Assembly: GCF_905475345.1 (NCBI RefSeq)
Contig: NC_066601.1
Coordinates: forward strand, 1,597,001-1,661,000
DNA from: Vespula vulgaris
Taxonomy: Eukaryota; Arthropoda; Insecta; Hymenoptera; Vespidae
Length of the DNA stretch: 64,000 nucleotides
Direction: 5' to 3'
The notes below the pieces were generated by a model, which was given only the letters and a program-made list of their open reading frames with translations, was not told the DNA's origin and ran no database searches. Shown piece by piece: positions 25,569 through 36,929 of this stretch; positions within the stretch are counted from its first letter, which is position 1; every line of letters starts with the position of its first letter. Made by a program: the position numbers and the translations under genes.

Positions 25569-26771
25569 CATATAAAACAAATTTTTCCATAGAAAATAAC
25601 AAGAAGTGAAACGTCGTCCGATGATGATTAATTATAATGAAATGCATTAGAATTCTAGAAATGGTAAGATTTCATCGTGAGAGATCTGAAAAATTTCGAT
25701 TTCCAACGAACGAGCAAATGGAAAATTAACTCTCGACGAGACTCGAACTTGATTTATCCTACTTGGGATCTTCGTTGGTTTGTTTGCTCGTTTGAAAAGT
25801 AATGAATCAATCCAACGAGAAAATTTAACATAATCAACCCTCGTAATTTCCGGCTGATAGAGGAAATCTTTTCGGAGAAAAAGAGAATGAAAGAAAGAGA
25901 AAAAGAGAGAAAGAAAAAGAGAAAGAGAGAGAGAGAGAGACAATTTTGCTGAGAGTCACGCAAAGAAAAGACGTCCGTCGCATGAAGCCCTCGGAGCTCT
26001 TTATCTGTAAAACTATGTAAAATGTATAGTACGTGTCTCAGAAAGAAGACATAGAAAAAAATGCTTGTATAAGCAACGACATATTTATGAATAGCATCTT
26101 TTTTCTCTCTCTTTGTCTCTCTTGTTCTGACACGTACTCTTTCTCTTTCTCTCTTTCTCTCTTTTATTCTCTTTCATAGACTGTATTCGTCTAAGAGTAT
26201 TTTTCTCAAGATCGATGATTTCTTTCATTCGATTATTATCTAACATTCGCATAACTAAAATATTAAATACTAATATCAAAAAATTATTGAATGAATTCGT
26301 GCGTAGTTCGATTACGATTAGAAATAGAATCGGCATGTAATAGGATTTACAGGATTTAACCTTGAACGATTGATTAAAAAAAGATTACGTTTGATTGTTC
26401 GTAACGATTGGCTTTCATTATCAATGAATCTATTAGTTTTGTTTTCACTTCTCTGATATCTTTTTCTAATTATTATTTACATGTCTGCCATTTTTATTTA
26501 TCGTAAATATATTCTATTATTTTGTCTCCGTCTATTTCTTCTTTACTATTACAATCCAATTTGTACCTTAGAAACGAATATATTTAGTTTTATCCAAGCA
26601 GATGAACATAATAAACTTTATCTCTCTATCTACCAACCTATCTATCTATCTATTCATCTTTTCGTCTTTTCTTTTTTTCCATTGGATATCCAATTATTCC
26701 ATGCACGTGCGTCCAATGAATTTTTCGTGCTCTCCATGATTATCCCGTTTCTACGAACATTCTACAGAACC

Positions 26772-26803
<32 letters not shown>

Positions 26804-27246
26804 AAGGGAGAGAAAGAGAAAGGGAGAGAGGGAAAACATCGTGTAATTAATGGCTCGATCGATAGAAACGCTGACGCATTTGCGAAAAATTCACGTTCGT
26901 TCTCCAAAAAAAAAAGAAAAAGAAAGGAAAAGAATGAAAGAAACAAGAAAAAAACATTTCTCTTTTTGACACTTTTCTTTCCTTCATTTTTTGTTCCATA
27001 CCCTTTATTTTGTAGACTATCGAACGTGATAATTTGAAACGACTGAAAGAGACTAAGCGTACTTGAAAAGGATGCGTTGAAACACAAGATAGTTCGTGAG
27101 AGAAAGTTCGAAAGAGAGAGGGAGAGAAAGAGAGATAACGGTTAGGAATGAAGCGAATTCGTCGAGATACCATAAAAATGACGCAATTTTTATGAGAGAG
27201 ACGATTTAAAGGGGATATAGTATACTCTTTCTCTCTCTCTCTCTCT

Positions 27247-27248
<2 letters not shown>

Positions 27249-27283
<35 letters not shown>
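27249..27283. repeat. (CTAT)n tetranucleotide microsatellite
   Basis: About nine CTAT units between CT arrays. It is the reverse complement of the GATA array about 600 bp downstream. Confidence 0.96.
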
Positions 27284-27284
<1 letters not shown>

Positions 27285-27871
27285 CTCTCTTCTATTCCAT
27301 TTTATCCTTCTTTGTCTGTCTTTCTCGTGGAATGTTGAAGCTTATACCATCGTATATTCCACGAAGATGAAGCGTTCTCGCAACGTAACGTCCGCTTTCG
27401 AGTCGAATTACCGGGCGCCAAAATGTCTGCGCGGCAAAATGGCTGCGTCAAAAAGTTATGGATCTCTATATCTCTATCCATCTCTCTATCTCTGTTCCTG
27501 TCTCTCTTTTTCTCTCTATTTGTCTCTCTCTCTCTCTCTCTCTCTTTCTCTGTTTCTCTCTCCTTCTCTCTTTTCCTCATAAATTGATAGACAGAGACGG
27601 GTCAGCAAGCATTAACGACGAAATTGCAACGGTAATAACCCTGCTATCGAACAAAAGTATCCAGGAACGTTCGATTCGAATTGGAAAATGTCCTCGATGT
27701 GAAGATAGGTCAGGAATTTAAACAATATAAAAAGAAAAAGAAAGGTAGAAGGAATATAAAAGGAGAGTAAACGAGAGAACGTAGACGGTTACGATAGATT
27801 GTTATTCGAGTTTTAGGATTAGCTGAATTACGGAGAAGAGATAGAAGAACAAAAGAGAAAGAGAGAGAGAG

Positions 27872-27873
27872 AT

Positions 27874-27931
<58 letters not shown>

Positions 27932-27932
27932 T

Positions 27933-27966
<34 letters not shown>
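27872..27966. repeat. (GATA)n then (GA)n microsatellite
   Basis: About 14 GATA units (to 27930) followed by a GA array with an AAAG interruption, ending directly at the candidate coding exon on the minus strand. Confidence 0.96.
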
Positions 27967-28201
27967 ACACGGAATGGCTAATAAGGATTTTCCGCTTGTC
28001 CGCAAGATGCGCGATTAGATCTAACAACGTTCGGGCTGACCTATGGCTGCCAATATCTCCTGTAACTCGACCAGACGATATCAGCTGTTTATCGGTGTAT
28101 CGGATCGCCTCGTTTAATATTAATCGTTGTAGCGTGAGATCGATTACCTCCAGGCCTCCTGAAATACCACTATCCTCGTCACTACTTTGCTCAGTAGTCA
28201 T
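27965..28201 (-). CDS. Candidate first coding exon, unknown protein
   Basis: A minus-strand ATG (28199-28201, preceded by CACAAAGAC) opens 79 codons of complex sequence before the frame enters a GA/CT repeat. The predicted N-terminus is acidic and Ser-rich (MTTEQSSDEDSGISGG), followed by a probable amphipathic helix (EVIDLTLQRLILNEAIRYTD) and a second segment (HRSARTLLDLIAHLADKRK). A good donor, CTGGAG then GTAATC, lies after codon 18 (28147/28148), so the exon could be only 28148-28201. I do not recognise the family. It is the most protein-like stretch in the window, but the opposite strand is open too, so chance is not excluded. Downstream exons would lie at lower coordinates and I cannot identify any. 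Confidence 0.3.
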
Positions 28202-28469
28202 GTCTTTGTGAATATAAATAAGAGATACGGGTAATCTCGTGAAAGAGAGAGAGAGAGAGAGAGAATGACAGAGAGACAAGGAAGAAGAGAGGGTCAAATC
28301 ATTAAAATAAAAATTTTTATATCATGAAAAGATGGACACTGCTTTCGAAAGAGAAGTTTCTCTTTCGGAATTCATTTTCTCGATACTGGTAAAACTGATC
28401 CTTTTACTCTTCAAACTTTATCTCGAGTAAAAGGAAAGAAGAAAGAAGTGTTCTTTCTCTTTCGAAGTT

Positions 28470-28504
28470 TCGATCGATCAATCGATCGATCGAACGATCG
28501 ATCC
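28470..28504. repeat. (GATC)n-type palindromic run
   Basis: CGAT/GATC units repeat about eight times with single-base variants (CAAT, GAAC). The run is self-complementary and could extrude a cruciform. Confidence 0.9.
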
Positions 28505-30883
28505 CAGATTACACTTGGATAATTGTCCACGTGACTTTTGCGTCGTTCTATCCAAAGAGTACGGCTTGAAAAGGGCTCTTTGAAGAATCTCGGCAAATTC
28601 TGTCTTATCAATTACTTAACCGCGTATCGTATAAACTAGTCGATAAATGTTATCTAAAAGAGAGAGAGAGAGAGAAAAAAGAGAAAGAGAAAGAAGAAGA
28701 GAGTAAAGTTTTATCTTTATATACACTCAAATACTTAAGAGAATAGAAAATACTAAGATAAGAAAGGGCAACGTTATTGTTTCGTGAAACAGAGTTAAGG
28801 GCGAAGGACTCGAATCCTGAGAATCGATACATTACGAGAAGAAAATAAATAGTATGTTAAAAAATAAAGTTTAACAGTTTCAAAGTTCGATGCTTATTTA
28901 TATATATTTTAATTTTATTTATATATATATTTCTTTTACAAATGTTATATTATATATATATTATTTTATATCATTATAAATTTTATTTACATAATATAAT
29001 AAATGAAAGCAAATGGGTTACTTCTAATAAAAAAAGAAAAATTTATATTTACCTTCGTTAAAGTGAATTTTTCGATCTAACCAATTTTACTATTACGATA
29101 TTATATCGACCGATAAACTAATATCGAAATTTTCAGTATTTTATACCTGAATAAATATTACAATGTAATAATATATTGTATACATAAATATAAATTTATA
29201 ATGGTGTAAAATCATAATGTAGCGTACAACATAAAATACATTAATTAATAAATATTGTCGAAAATGTCTATGAAATCCTAATGTTATTAATTTAGAAATA
29301 TTTAGAATAAAACACAAGAAAATTTTAGAAATAAATAATAATTAATTGAACATTTCAACATATTTATCTTATTGATCGATTCAATACACCCTTAACTCTT
29401 AATATCCTTTTATTTTTCTCTCTTTTTCTTTCTCAACCTCGTTTATATTCAAAAAAAAAGAAAAGAAAAAAGAAGAGAAAAGAAGAGAAGAAAGAAAAAT
29501 AGAGAGAAAAAAAGGAAAGGAGAAAAAGAACGGAGATGTTCGTCGAAAAGCGGAAGAATTGTGAGAGCATATTTCGAACAAAAAGTTCGGTTAGCCAATT
29601 ATTTCGAAAGACGATACGAAGAGATATTGGAATTTTCATATGGGGAATGGGAATTGCTTTATGGGCATATTATCCGTGAACGAATGAATTTCGTTCTAGG
29701 TATTTCTTCTTCTATATCGCGCACGCGCGCGTATTTAATGGTCTAACGAGCTCGACCGTACTTCTTCCGCTCTTCTTCCTTCGCTCTTAAAAATAAAAAG
29801 CACTGTGAAGAATACGAAAAGAGATAGAAAGAGAGAGACAGAGAGATAGAAAGAGAGAAAGAGAAATAGGAATAAAAGAAAAGAAGAAGAATGAAGGAAA
29901 TAGTATTCCCCTCGGTATCACAGTAGTCCCTTCTTTCCTAAGTAGGCTGCAGGCTGCTGCTTTTGCTTGGACTTTAATTCTATTACGCGGAAAATACTTA
30001 CTAAATTATATTAACTCTCAGTGAGAAGACACCACGGTATCTACTTTTTACCGCGGAAGAAGGGAAAAAAAAGAGAAAAGGTAAAAGATAAGAAGAGAGG
30101 AAAAAGGAAAGGAAGAAAGAAAAAAAAACACAACAAAGGAAAAAACGAAAGAACACAAGAAAGAGATACGATGGCGTATATTCCGTAAGATTTCAGAGAA
30201 GAGAGAGGGGCTGATGCAATGATGCAAAAGAAGAAGAAATGAAATAAGTCAAAAAACGGACACTGAACTCACTGAAGAGTCCTATTTTCATGAGAATTCT
30301 ATGATAATTCCTATTATGATTTTCTTTTTCCTTTTTTTTTTTTCTCATTTTTTTTTCTTGGAATATAAGATGGAAGAAGCAATCGTTTTGTCTTAAGAGT
30401 TATTATCATGTAAATTTGTCGGACGTTCATTGTGAAATAGATAGAGAAAGAGAGAGAGAGAGAGAGAAAGAGAAAAAAGTCACCGAATATTTTATAGCTC
30501 TATTCACATTAAACGAATTTAAAAAAGTAAAAAGAGAAAAACGGCAGGAAAACAAATATAGTCATTGAAACGTGTTATATTCATGGAACTCTAGCGATTA
30601 TAAACATTTCTGTCTTTTAACTGGTATGAAACGTAAATAGAATGAAATCAATCTTTGTTTGAGGAATAATTACTTTATTATGTCAATTACTAGACATTCC
30701 TTATAAAAGAGAGATAGAAAGAAAGAAAAGAAGAAAGATTGAACTCGAGAGGTTAATGGATAATTCGATGCCTTGTCACTCACTTTCGAAAATATCCATA
30801 CAATTTTAATAGTAAAAATCAGAGACGTAAAATAGACGATTGCATCGAAAAATCGAATAATTTAATTTAAATCAATATTAAAA

Positions 30884-30888
<5 letters not shown>

Positions 30889-30938
<50 letters not shown>
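30889..30938. repeat. (GA)n microsatellite
   Basis: About 25 pure GA units in AT-rich DNA. Confidence 0.97.
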
Positions 30939-30943
<5 letters not shown>

Positions 30944-31354
30944 TGAAAAGATTAACAAACAATTCGATGGCTTATTCTTTATATTCAAACATATCCATAT
31001 GAAACGAATTTAAACGGTAAATAACAGAAAATATCGTAACTCTCTCTGGCTTTTTACGACAAATATATATTCACCTTTAATACGTTGCTAAGAGAAGGCA
31101 AGAGAGATAGGGATAGAGAAACGAAATAGGAGGGTCACATGGGGCAGAGAGAGACAGAAAAAGAGAAAAAGAGAGAAAGAGAGAACGTGGGAGGAGTAAA
31201 CCGAAGAAGAGTCGGATATGTTGCGTGTCTACGAGCGGGGTGGGACACACTTAAAATGTCGACGAAATGCTAAAAGAAGAAAAACGCAAAACCCTGGAAC
31301 ATCTCGAATGGGTGTACCTACTCTTTTCCCAAGCACACTCCTTAAAATCCTCTT

Positions 31355-31405
31355 ACACGCACGCATGCACGCATGCACGCATGCACGCACTCACGCATGC
31401 ACACA
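31355..31405. repeat. (ACGC ATGC)n alternating purine-pyrimidine repeat
   Basis: About 36 bp at 31355-31390 alternate strictly purine and pyrimidine with ACGC and ATGC units, resuming after a CTC break to about 31402. A second alternating TA/TG/CA segment continues to about 31485. This is a classic Z-DNA-prone composition. Non-coding. Confidence 0.9.
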
Positions 31406-32122
31406 GCACATATACATATATATACGTGTTTATGTATAAACATATATGTGTGTATATATATGCACAGACGCACACGTACGTATTAAACTCTCCGTTAGTT
31501 TTAGACGAATTGCGTTTGGTGAGTGGCGCGAGAAGAGTTAGAGGCTGAAGGAGGGACTGGAGGAAAGGGTGCAAGAGGGAAGGAGATGGGAACGGTGGAT
31601 GAAACGTACTTTCCTGAGAATACGAGGACTCACGAGGTTATGGTTCGACGAACGAGTACCTACGCAGTCACTCTTTCCGCATCCTTGAGCCCATACGACT
31701 CACTCTCTCTCATCGAATTCGTTTCTAGAGTAAGTCTGCTATACTCTTATATATGTGTATGTGTGTGTGTATATAAGGTGACACGAGAAAATTGTTGCCA
31801 TGTCACCCGGTAGATAATAACATTTCTCATACCACAAATATATTAGTATTATCGATTATTGAATAAGATACACTCGTAAATTTGTGTAAATGAAATCTTT
31901 CTTCATTCTTTTTTTACTCTTGTCGATTAAGTGAAATTAGAAAAATATAAATACTATCTTACTTATTTGGAATATGAAAATTCTTATTGCTTGGAAGACT
32001 TGAAATATTTAGTATCACCCGGTACATATGTTTAAAATATACGCACCGACAGACAGAGATTTTCACGGAGACTTTTTCGTGAAAATGTACTCGTGCGTTT
32101 CGTGCATAAATTTCTTCTTACG

Positions 32123-32128
<6 letters not shown>

Positions 32129-32190
<62 letters not shown>
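32129..32190. repeat. (GA)n followed by (GACA)n
   Basis: About 19 GA units lead directly into about six GACA units and then GA again. Confidence 0.96.
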
Positions 32191-32191
<1 letters not shown>

Positions 32192-32881
32192 GAGTGAAAG
32201 AAAGAGAAAAAGAAACAGAGAGAGAGAGAGAGAAAGAGAGAAAGAGAGAAAGAGAGAAAGAGAGCGTATCTCAGCAGCCTTTTTTTCAAAGACGAGACGA
32301 CGACTTCCTCGAGACTTCGAGAATCTACTATGCGTCGCTAGTCGTCATGATTCGCCACGAGATTCTCAACGACTCGTACGGGAAGCCTTTTAGCGAAGGA
32401 AGAGACGTGACCTACTTTAACTTAAAGAGAGAAAGAAAAAACAAGAAAAGGAAAAACTGAGCAAAAGAAAAAGAAAAGAAAAGAAAAGAAAAGAAAAAAA
32501 CGAGACAAAACAAAGACACAAAAAGAGTAAGGAAAAGAAAAGTAAAGCGATAAAAAAATAAGTACGTTCGACGATAATTAGGAAACACAAGCAAAATGAT
32601 CCGAGTGAAAAGGGAGCCAACGAAGTAATTACGCGTCTTTTTTTTTTGCAGGAGGAGAGAGGAGTAATGAGAGGGAAAAATCGAGCGCTCGCTTGTAGGA
32701 TTAGATAAAACGCCGAGTGAAAGTCTATGGACAACGTTGAGAATACTGCAGTGATGTTTCTTCTCAAAAGAAAGGAACAGAAGGAAAGAAGGAAGGAAGC
32801 AAAGAAAGAAAGAAAGAAAAAAGAAAAAAGAAAGGAAGAGAAACAAAAAATGAAAAAAATAAAAAGGTAAAAGAGAAGGAA

Positions 32882-32883
<2 letters not shown>

Positions 32884-32926
<43 letters not shown>
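32884..32926. repeat. (TA)n microsatellite
   Basis: About 21 TA units between purine-rich tracts. Confidence 0.96.
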
Positions 32927-32928
<2 letters not shown>

Positions 32929-33192
32929 AAGAAAAAAAAAGAAAAAAGGTAGAAGAAAATTTCTGGTGCCTTTTACGCCTCCGATAACGAACCTAGTACC
33001 TAGAAATCCAGTTACTGCCTGGCGAAGGATCTTATCGCTCGAGAAGATCGCAATTGCCTTAGCTAGTGTCGTTGCTGATGCTTCCTATGGTACCAGAGAG
33101 AAAATGAGATATACAGAGACAGAAAATGTAGGTGGGATAGACGGAAACAGAAAGAAAGAGAGACAGATAGAAAGAGAAAGAAAGAGAAAAAA

Positions 33193-33226
<34 letters not shown>

Positions 33227-33435
33227 TGAAATGTGGTAGGGGTTAAGGCTATCTTTTTCTTTTCACTATCTGTGAGTTGAGAAGGCGTATTTACCCTTCT
33301 TCCCCCGCAACACCCATCACCCCATCTCTCTTACCCTTTACGATGAAATTGATTCGGAGAAGAACTAGCTCGAAGCACCTCGTCTATGCCACTTTCTCTT
33401 TGTTATTCCTTACCTATCCTCTTTTTCTATCGCCC

Positions 33436-33468
33436 TTCCTTCCTTCCTTCCTTCCTTCCTTCCTTCCT
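33436..33468. repeat. (CCTT)n tetranucleotide microsatellite
   Basis: About eight CCTT units inside a longer pyrimidine-rich tract (33390-33600). Confidence 0.95.
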
Positions 33469-33626
33469 TTCGGACCTTCGCCCTTTACTCTTCTTTTCTT
33501 TTTCGTTCTTTCGTTTTTGTCTTTTTTTTTATCTTCTTATTTTCTTTTCAATTTTTTCCTTTTCCTTTCTTTTTTGTTTTTTTCGTTTTCCCTGTTGCCA
33601 TGCACCCTTTTAGTCCCTTTTTTCAG

Positions 33627-33831
33627 GCAATTCGAAGTATACGAAACATCGGCGAAATAACGGGCGTATATTCTTTCCACTTCTCACTCTTGGGATTCCG
33701 TGTGATAAAATCGATTGATTCGGGAAACACACGATCGGCTAAAGTCGACAGGCGGGTTGACGCTTTAAAAAGTGCGGGAAATTCACAGAGGTGTTCGCTT
33801 AAATCGATTTAAATTGGATACGAACATGACG
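33627..33831 (+). other. Candidate exon with strong acceptor and donor; possible 5'UTR exon with start codon
   Basis: A strong acceptor (AGTCCCTTTTTTCAG, AG at 33625-33626) and a strong donor (ACG then GTAAGA, GT at 33832) bound 205 bp of complex, CpG-containing DNA. From the acceptor one frame is open for 61 codons and stops at 33810-33812; the others stop sooner, so the whole segment cannot be an internal coding exon. However, an ATG at 33826-33828 followed by ACG lies exactly against the donor, so it could be a 5' untranslated exon ending in Met-Thr, phase 0. Alternatively the 61-codon frame (AIRSIRNIGEITGVYSFHF...) is a terminal exon. I recognise no protein. Confidence 0.27.
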
Positions 33832-33839
33832 GTAAGAGC

Positions 33840-34000
33840 TACGTCTCGACTTCGCGAGCGTGCTTCGCGAACCGAAACGAACCTCCGACAAATTCGTTTT
33901 ACTCTTTAGGACTTTTTCTTTTCTTTCTTTTTTTTTTCCTTTTTCGTTTTTTCTTTCTTTTGTCTATCATATGTAGGTTGTACCGTAGCTCCATGGAAAT
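33840..34000. other. CpG-containing segment then T-rich tract
   Basis: Just after the candidate donor are clustered CpGs with CTTCGCGA twice within about 25 bp (33846-33875), followed by a T-rich tract. There is no reading frame of note. Confidence 0.4.
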
Positions 34001-34453
34001 CAAATTTGGCATCATGCGTTTAAACGAACTCTCTGTATTATTGTCATTTGCAGAGTTTATTGGCGAAGTAGTTCTCTGAAATTATGAGACACTCTGTATA
34101 TAGCGTGAGGCGGTAACTCCGATCATCTTGAATATTCTCTTTCCTTTTACAGATATGCAGAAACTTTGTTCAGAAAGTCGTAAAAGTCATCTATAAAAGT
34201 CGTTTGTTTATGATAAGTTTTTTGTAGATGGATGCGTCAAGGACATATGAATATCAACTGAGATTTTATAAAAGAAACTATATATTTTTGATAGCATTGG
34301 TCGATGCATCTTGACATTTTTTATAAAAAAAAAAAGCTATTCATAAATGTCAAAAAATTATTATTTTAAAAGATATTCTAATTTAAATATTGCTAAGAGT
34401 AATAGGAATAATTATAATATTTAATAAAATATAATAAAAGTAATACTAAACAT

Positions 34454-34698
34454 TGTTTATTAATTATTTATTAATTTATGTTATTTCATATATCAATATA
34501 CTATCTGAATTCTCTTTTTTTAATAAAATAAGATAAATGTAGTTCGTATTTTTTTATAAAAATTGTTTATAACAAATTGTTAATTTATTATTAACAATAG
34601 ATTTTAAAAAATGAGGAAAATTCTATCCTTTAAAATGATATTTCATTCGAGTCTCTACGAATTTTAGTTCCGTAGATATACCCATTTCAATATAAAAC
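34454..34698 (+). repeat. Direct repeat copy A
   Basis: Starts TGTTTATTAATTATTTATTA and ends CCCATTTCAATA. It matches copy B 294 bp downstream with clear but imperfect identity over about 245 bp, including the motif around TCTCTACGAATTTTAGTTCC. Confidence 0.9.
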
Positions 34699-34747
34699 GA
34701 ATTAGTAATGTAAAAGAAAATTGTTTTTTATCGATAAAAAATTAATT

Positions 34748-34990
34748 TGTTTATTAATTATTTATTAATTTATGTTATTTCATATAACAATATACTATCT
34801 GAATTCTCTTTTTTTGATAAAATAAGATAAATGTAGTTCGTATGAATTTGTTTATAACAATTGTTTATAACAAATTGTTAATTTATTATTAACAATACCT
34901 TGAAAAAATAGAGAAAATTTTGCCCTTTAAAATGGTATTTCATTCAAGTCTCTACGACTTTTAGTTCTGGAGATATTCCCATTTAAATAG
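34748..34990 (+). repeat. Direct repeat copy B
   Basis: Starts with the same TGTTTATTAATTATTTATTA word as copy A and carries the core AAGTCTCTACGACTTTTAGT near 34946. It differs from A by small indels, one adding a GTTTATAACAA word. Confidence 0.9.
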
Positions 34991-35154
34991 AAGATACTTA
35001 TATTGATTCCTTGACCTATATAATTTCATTCATTTGGCTTAGTGACCCACTGACCTATATAAATTCCAAGAATTTACGCATCTTACTACTACTACTACTA
35101 CTTTTACTACGAACATATGTTCGATACGAATTATGAATGAAAATCTTTCGAAGG

Positions 35155-35210
35155 CGATATCTTCGGAACGGAAAGTCGTAGAGACTTGAAACAAACACCG
35201 TTTTCAAGGG
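35155..35210 (-). repeat. Inverted copy of the A/B core motif
   Basis: Read on the minus strand, this 56-bp segment (CCCTTGAAAACGGTGTTTG, then CAAGTCTCTACGACTTTCC, then GAAGATATC) matches the core of copies A and B. The inverted arrangement with B (34923-34980) leaves a spacer of about 175 bp. Confidence 0.8.
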
Positions 35211-35433
35211 TAAATTATTCTTTATTTATTTAAACACTGCAATGATATTGTTATAATAAAATCGTTTTTGTTAATAATTTTTAAAATCGAATTTTTTCGT
35301 TTTTTTTTCGTAATAAGGACGTAACTATTATGAAATCATTTGAATTCTTATTATAACTATATAAATTTTATTTTGTTTATTTAAAATAAGTAATAAAAAA
35401 TTTAATTAATGTAACTGAATGATAGAAAATTCG

Positions 35434-35466
35434 AAAAACTTATCTTTCGTAGAGAGATAAGTTTTT
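35434..35466. other. Perfect 12-bp inverted repeat with 9-nt loop
   Basis: AAAAACTTATCT (35434-35445), loop TTCGTAGAG, then AGATAAGTTTTT (35455-35466). A perfect 12-bp stem with a short loop in a block already rich in repeats. It may be a recombination remnant, a transposon sub-terminal hairpin or a chance palindrome. Confidence 0.75.
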
Positions 35467-36929
35467 AAGAAGTTTGTGCTTATCTTGTGTTACTTTGCGT
35501 TTACCTTTCGCTTACCTAACACCTTTATTATGTTTTTACTATTATTCTTATTACATTTTAGTAATTAGTATTTTTTACTTATGGTTTTTTTTCTAACAAT
35601 ATTTAAATTAAAATATCTTTTGAAGTAAATTTTTCGACATAGATAGATTAATACTTCTTTATGGAGAATATTGAACTGCATTTACCAATGATATCAAAAA
35701 CATATAATTTTATTTAAAAAGACCTAATTAACCTTCTTGAATATCTTTAACAAAATTATTACTGCCATTATGATCCCTTTTATACCATATACTTTTGTAA
35801 AAAATTTTTCCATATCTCTAAAAAGAACGAAGGTATTTAAGGTGATCAGTTATTGGCATACCCAATAAATGTGCATCAGTTTCAGCGAAGTTTTTTTAGT
35901 TAAAAACAAAAATAAATGAATAAATAAATAAATATTATAAACTTGCAGGATTCGCACGCAAACATCGATCCAGCCCGAAGTTCTTTTCGTTGGTAAATAT
36001 CTGTTCTGTCGATCCAGCCAGTTAGTTTGATGAACTCTCAAGTATAGTCCAATGAATTTGAAGAGATAAAACCTACTTGCTGCTGCTGACCAAGCTACTG
36101 GTAAAATAATATTCTTTTATATAAGATAGTTGATGCATAAATTTTACTTTTTAATTAACTATATCTCATTAAACAAAAAAAGGAAAAGAAAACACGTAAA
36201 ATATCTTCATGGTTTTTTTCGAACGAACAACATAGAGATGATATAAGCAAAGAAGATATAATCAAGAAAATCTTTCATTCAAAATTAAGTTTTTCGCAAA
36301 TATATAAAAATAATAATAAAATTATAGAGATTTTAATTGAGACATTGTTGCAATTAATAAAAACAAGAACAAAGACTTGTACATGCATATACATTCATAC
36401 TTATATATTTTTCTGTGTATGCTATGTGTCTGTATATATATAGATTATTCTGAAAAGTTATTATATTTTTCAACACGCTCGTGCGCCATTGAAAAATACT
36501 TGATAAACTTTATCTTAATTATACACCTTTGCTCGTAATGAAACGCCAGTACTTGTGGAAAATATGTAGGAGCAATCGGTAACACGGAACGTCGAGAGAG
36601 AACCGACGAATACTTACTCTGTTATTATTACTCACCCGCACAAAGATACACGGACACATACAGCAAATTAATATCTCGTTACGTCTCTCTGGTAAAAGTA
36701 AATAGAAAGTTACACACCGTGTATTATATGTTATGAATTGAGCTCACTTCGTTATTCTATGTAGCGTATTCCGCATGGTAATTTCCTCGTTTTAAAAAAT
36801 GAAAAATATTAATTCGTCCAAAATAAACAACAAAGAGAAAGATATATATATGTATGTATTTATATATTTACATATTGTTTTTTTTTTATATATTATTTTC
36901 TGTATATATATAAGTGCGAAGGTCTCATG

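Larger units (their letters stand above)
24690..27960. other. Spacer with large CT/GA and GATA arrays, no gene
   Basis: Contains arrays at 25068-25148 (CT), 25503-25568 (GA), 25880-25940 (GA/GAAA), 26776-26838 (GA), 27228-27250 (CT), 27249-27283 (CTAT), 27525-27560 (CT) and 27872-27930 (GATA). Reading frames here are repeat-driven. Confidence 0.6.
28230..33300. other. Spacer rich in purine tracts, no gene
   Basis: Includes a GATC-rich palindromic run (28470-28504), AT-rich DNA (28840-29400), purine-rich low complexity (29450-29550, 29820-29900, 30060-30160), a GA array (30889-30938), an alternating ACGC/ATGC tract (31355-31405), GA plus GACA arrays (32129-32190) and a TA array (32884-32926). 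Complex islands at 29560-29760 and 31490-31720 lack a convincing ORF. Confidence 0.55.
34020..36400. mobile_element. Repeat-rich block, probably degraded mobile element
   Basis: This block differs from its surroundings: it is AT-rich but almost free of microsatellites, contains direct and inverted copies of one motif (34454-34990 and 35155-35210) and a perfect hairpin (35434-35466). The word GAGACACTCTGTATAT near 34086 resembles ends seen in dispersed insect repeats (inference). No transposase frame or clear terminal repeats are visible, so family and boundaries are unknown. Confidence 0.35.

Noticed and set aside
26085..26336. 83-codon minus ATG frame with hydrophobic start and basic tail
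   Set aside because: The second half is GA/CT repeat translation and the first half is only about 50 codons of AT-rich sequence.
32412..32929. Two overlapping minus frames of 144 and 170 codons
   Set aside because: Translations of A-rich and TA repeats into Phe, Leu and Tyr-Ile runs.
35850..36041. 63-codon minus frame considered as a transposase remnant
   Set aside because: Starts at TTG, has no recognisable catalytic motif and ends in low-complexity sequence.
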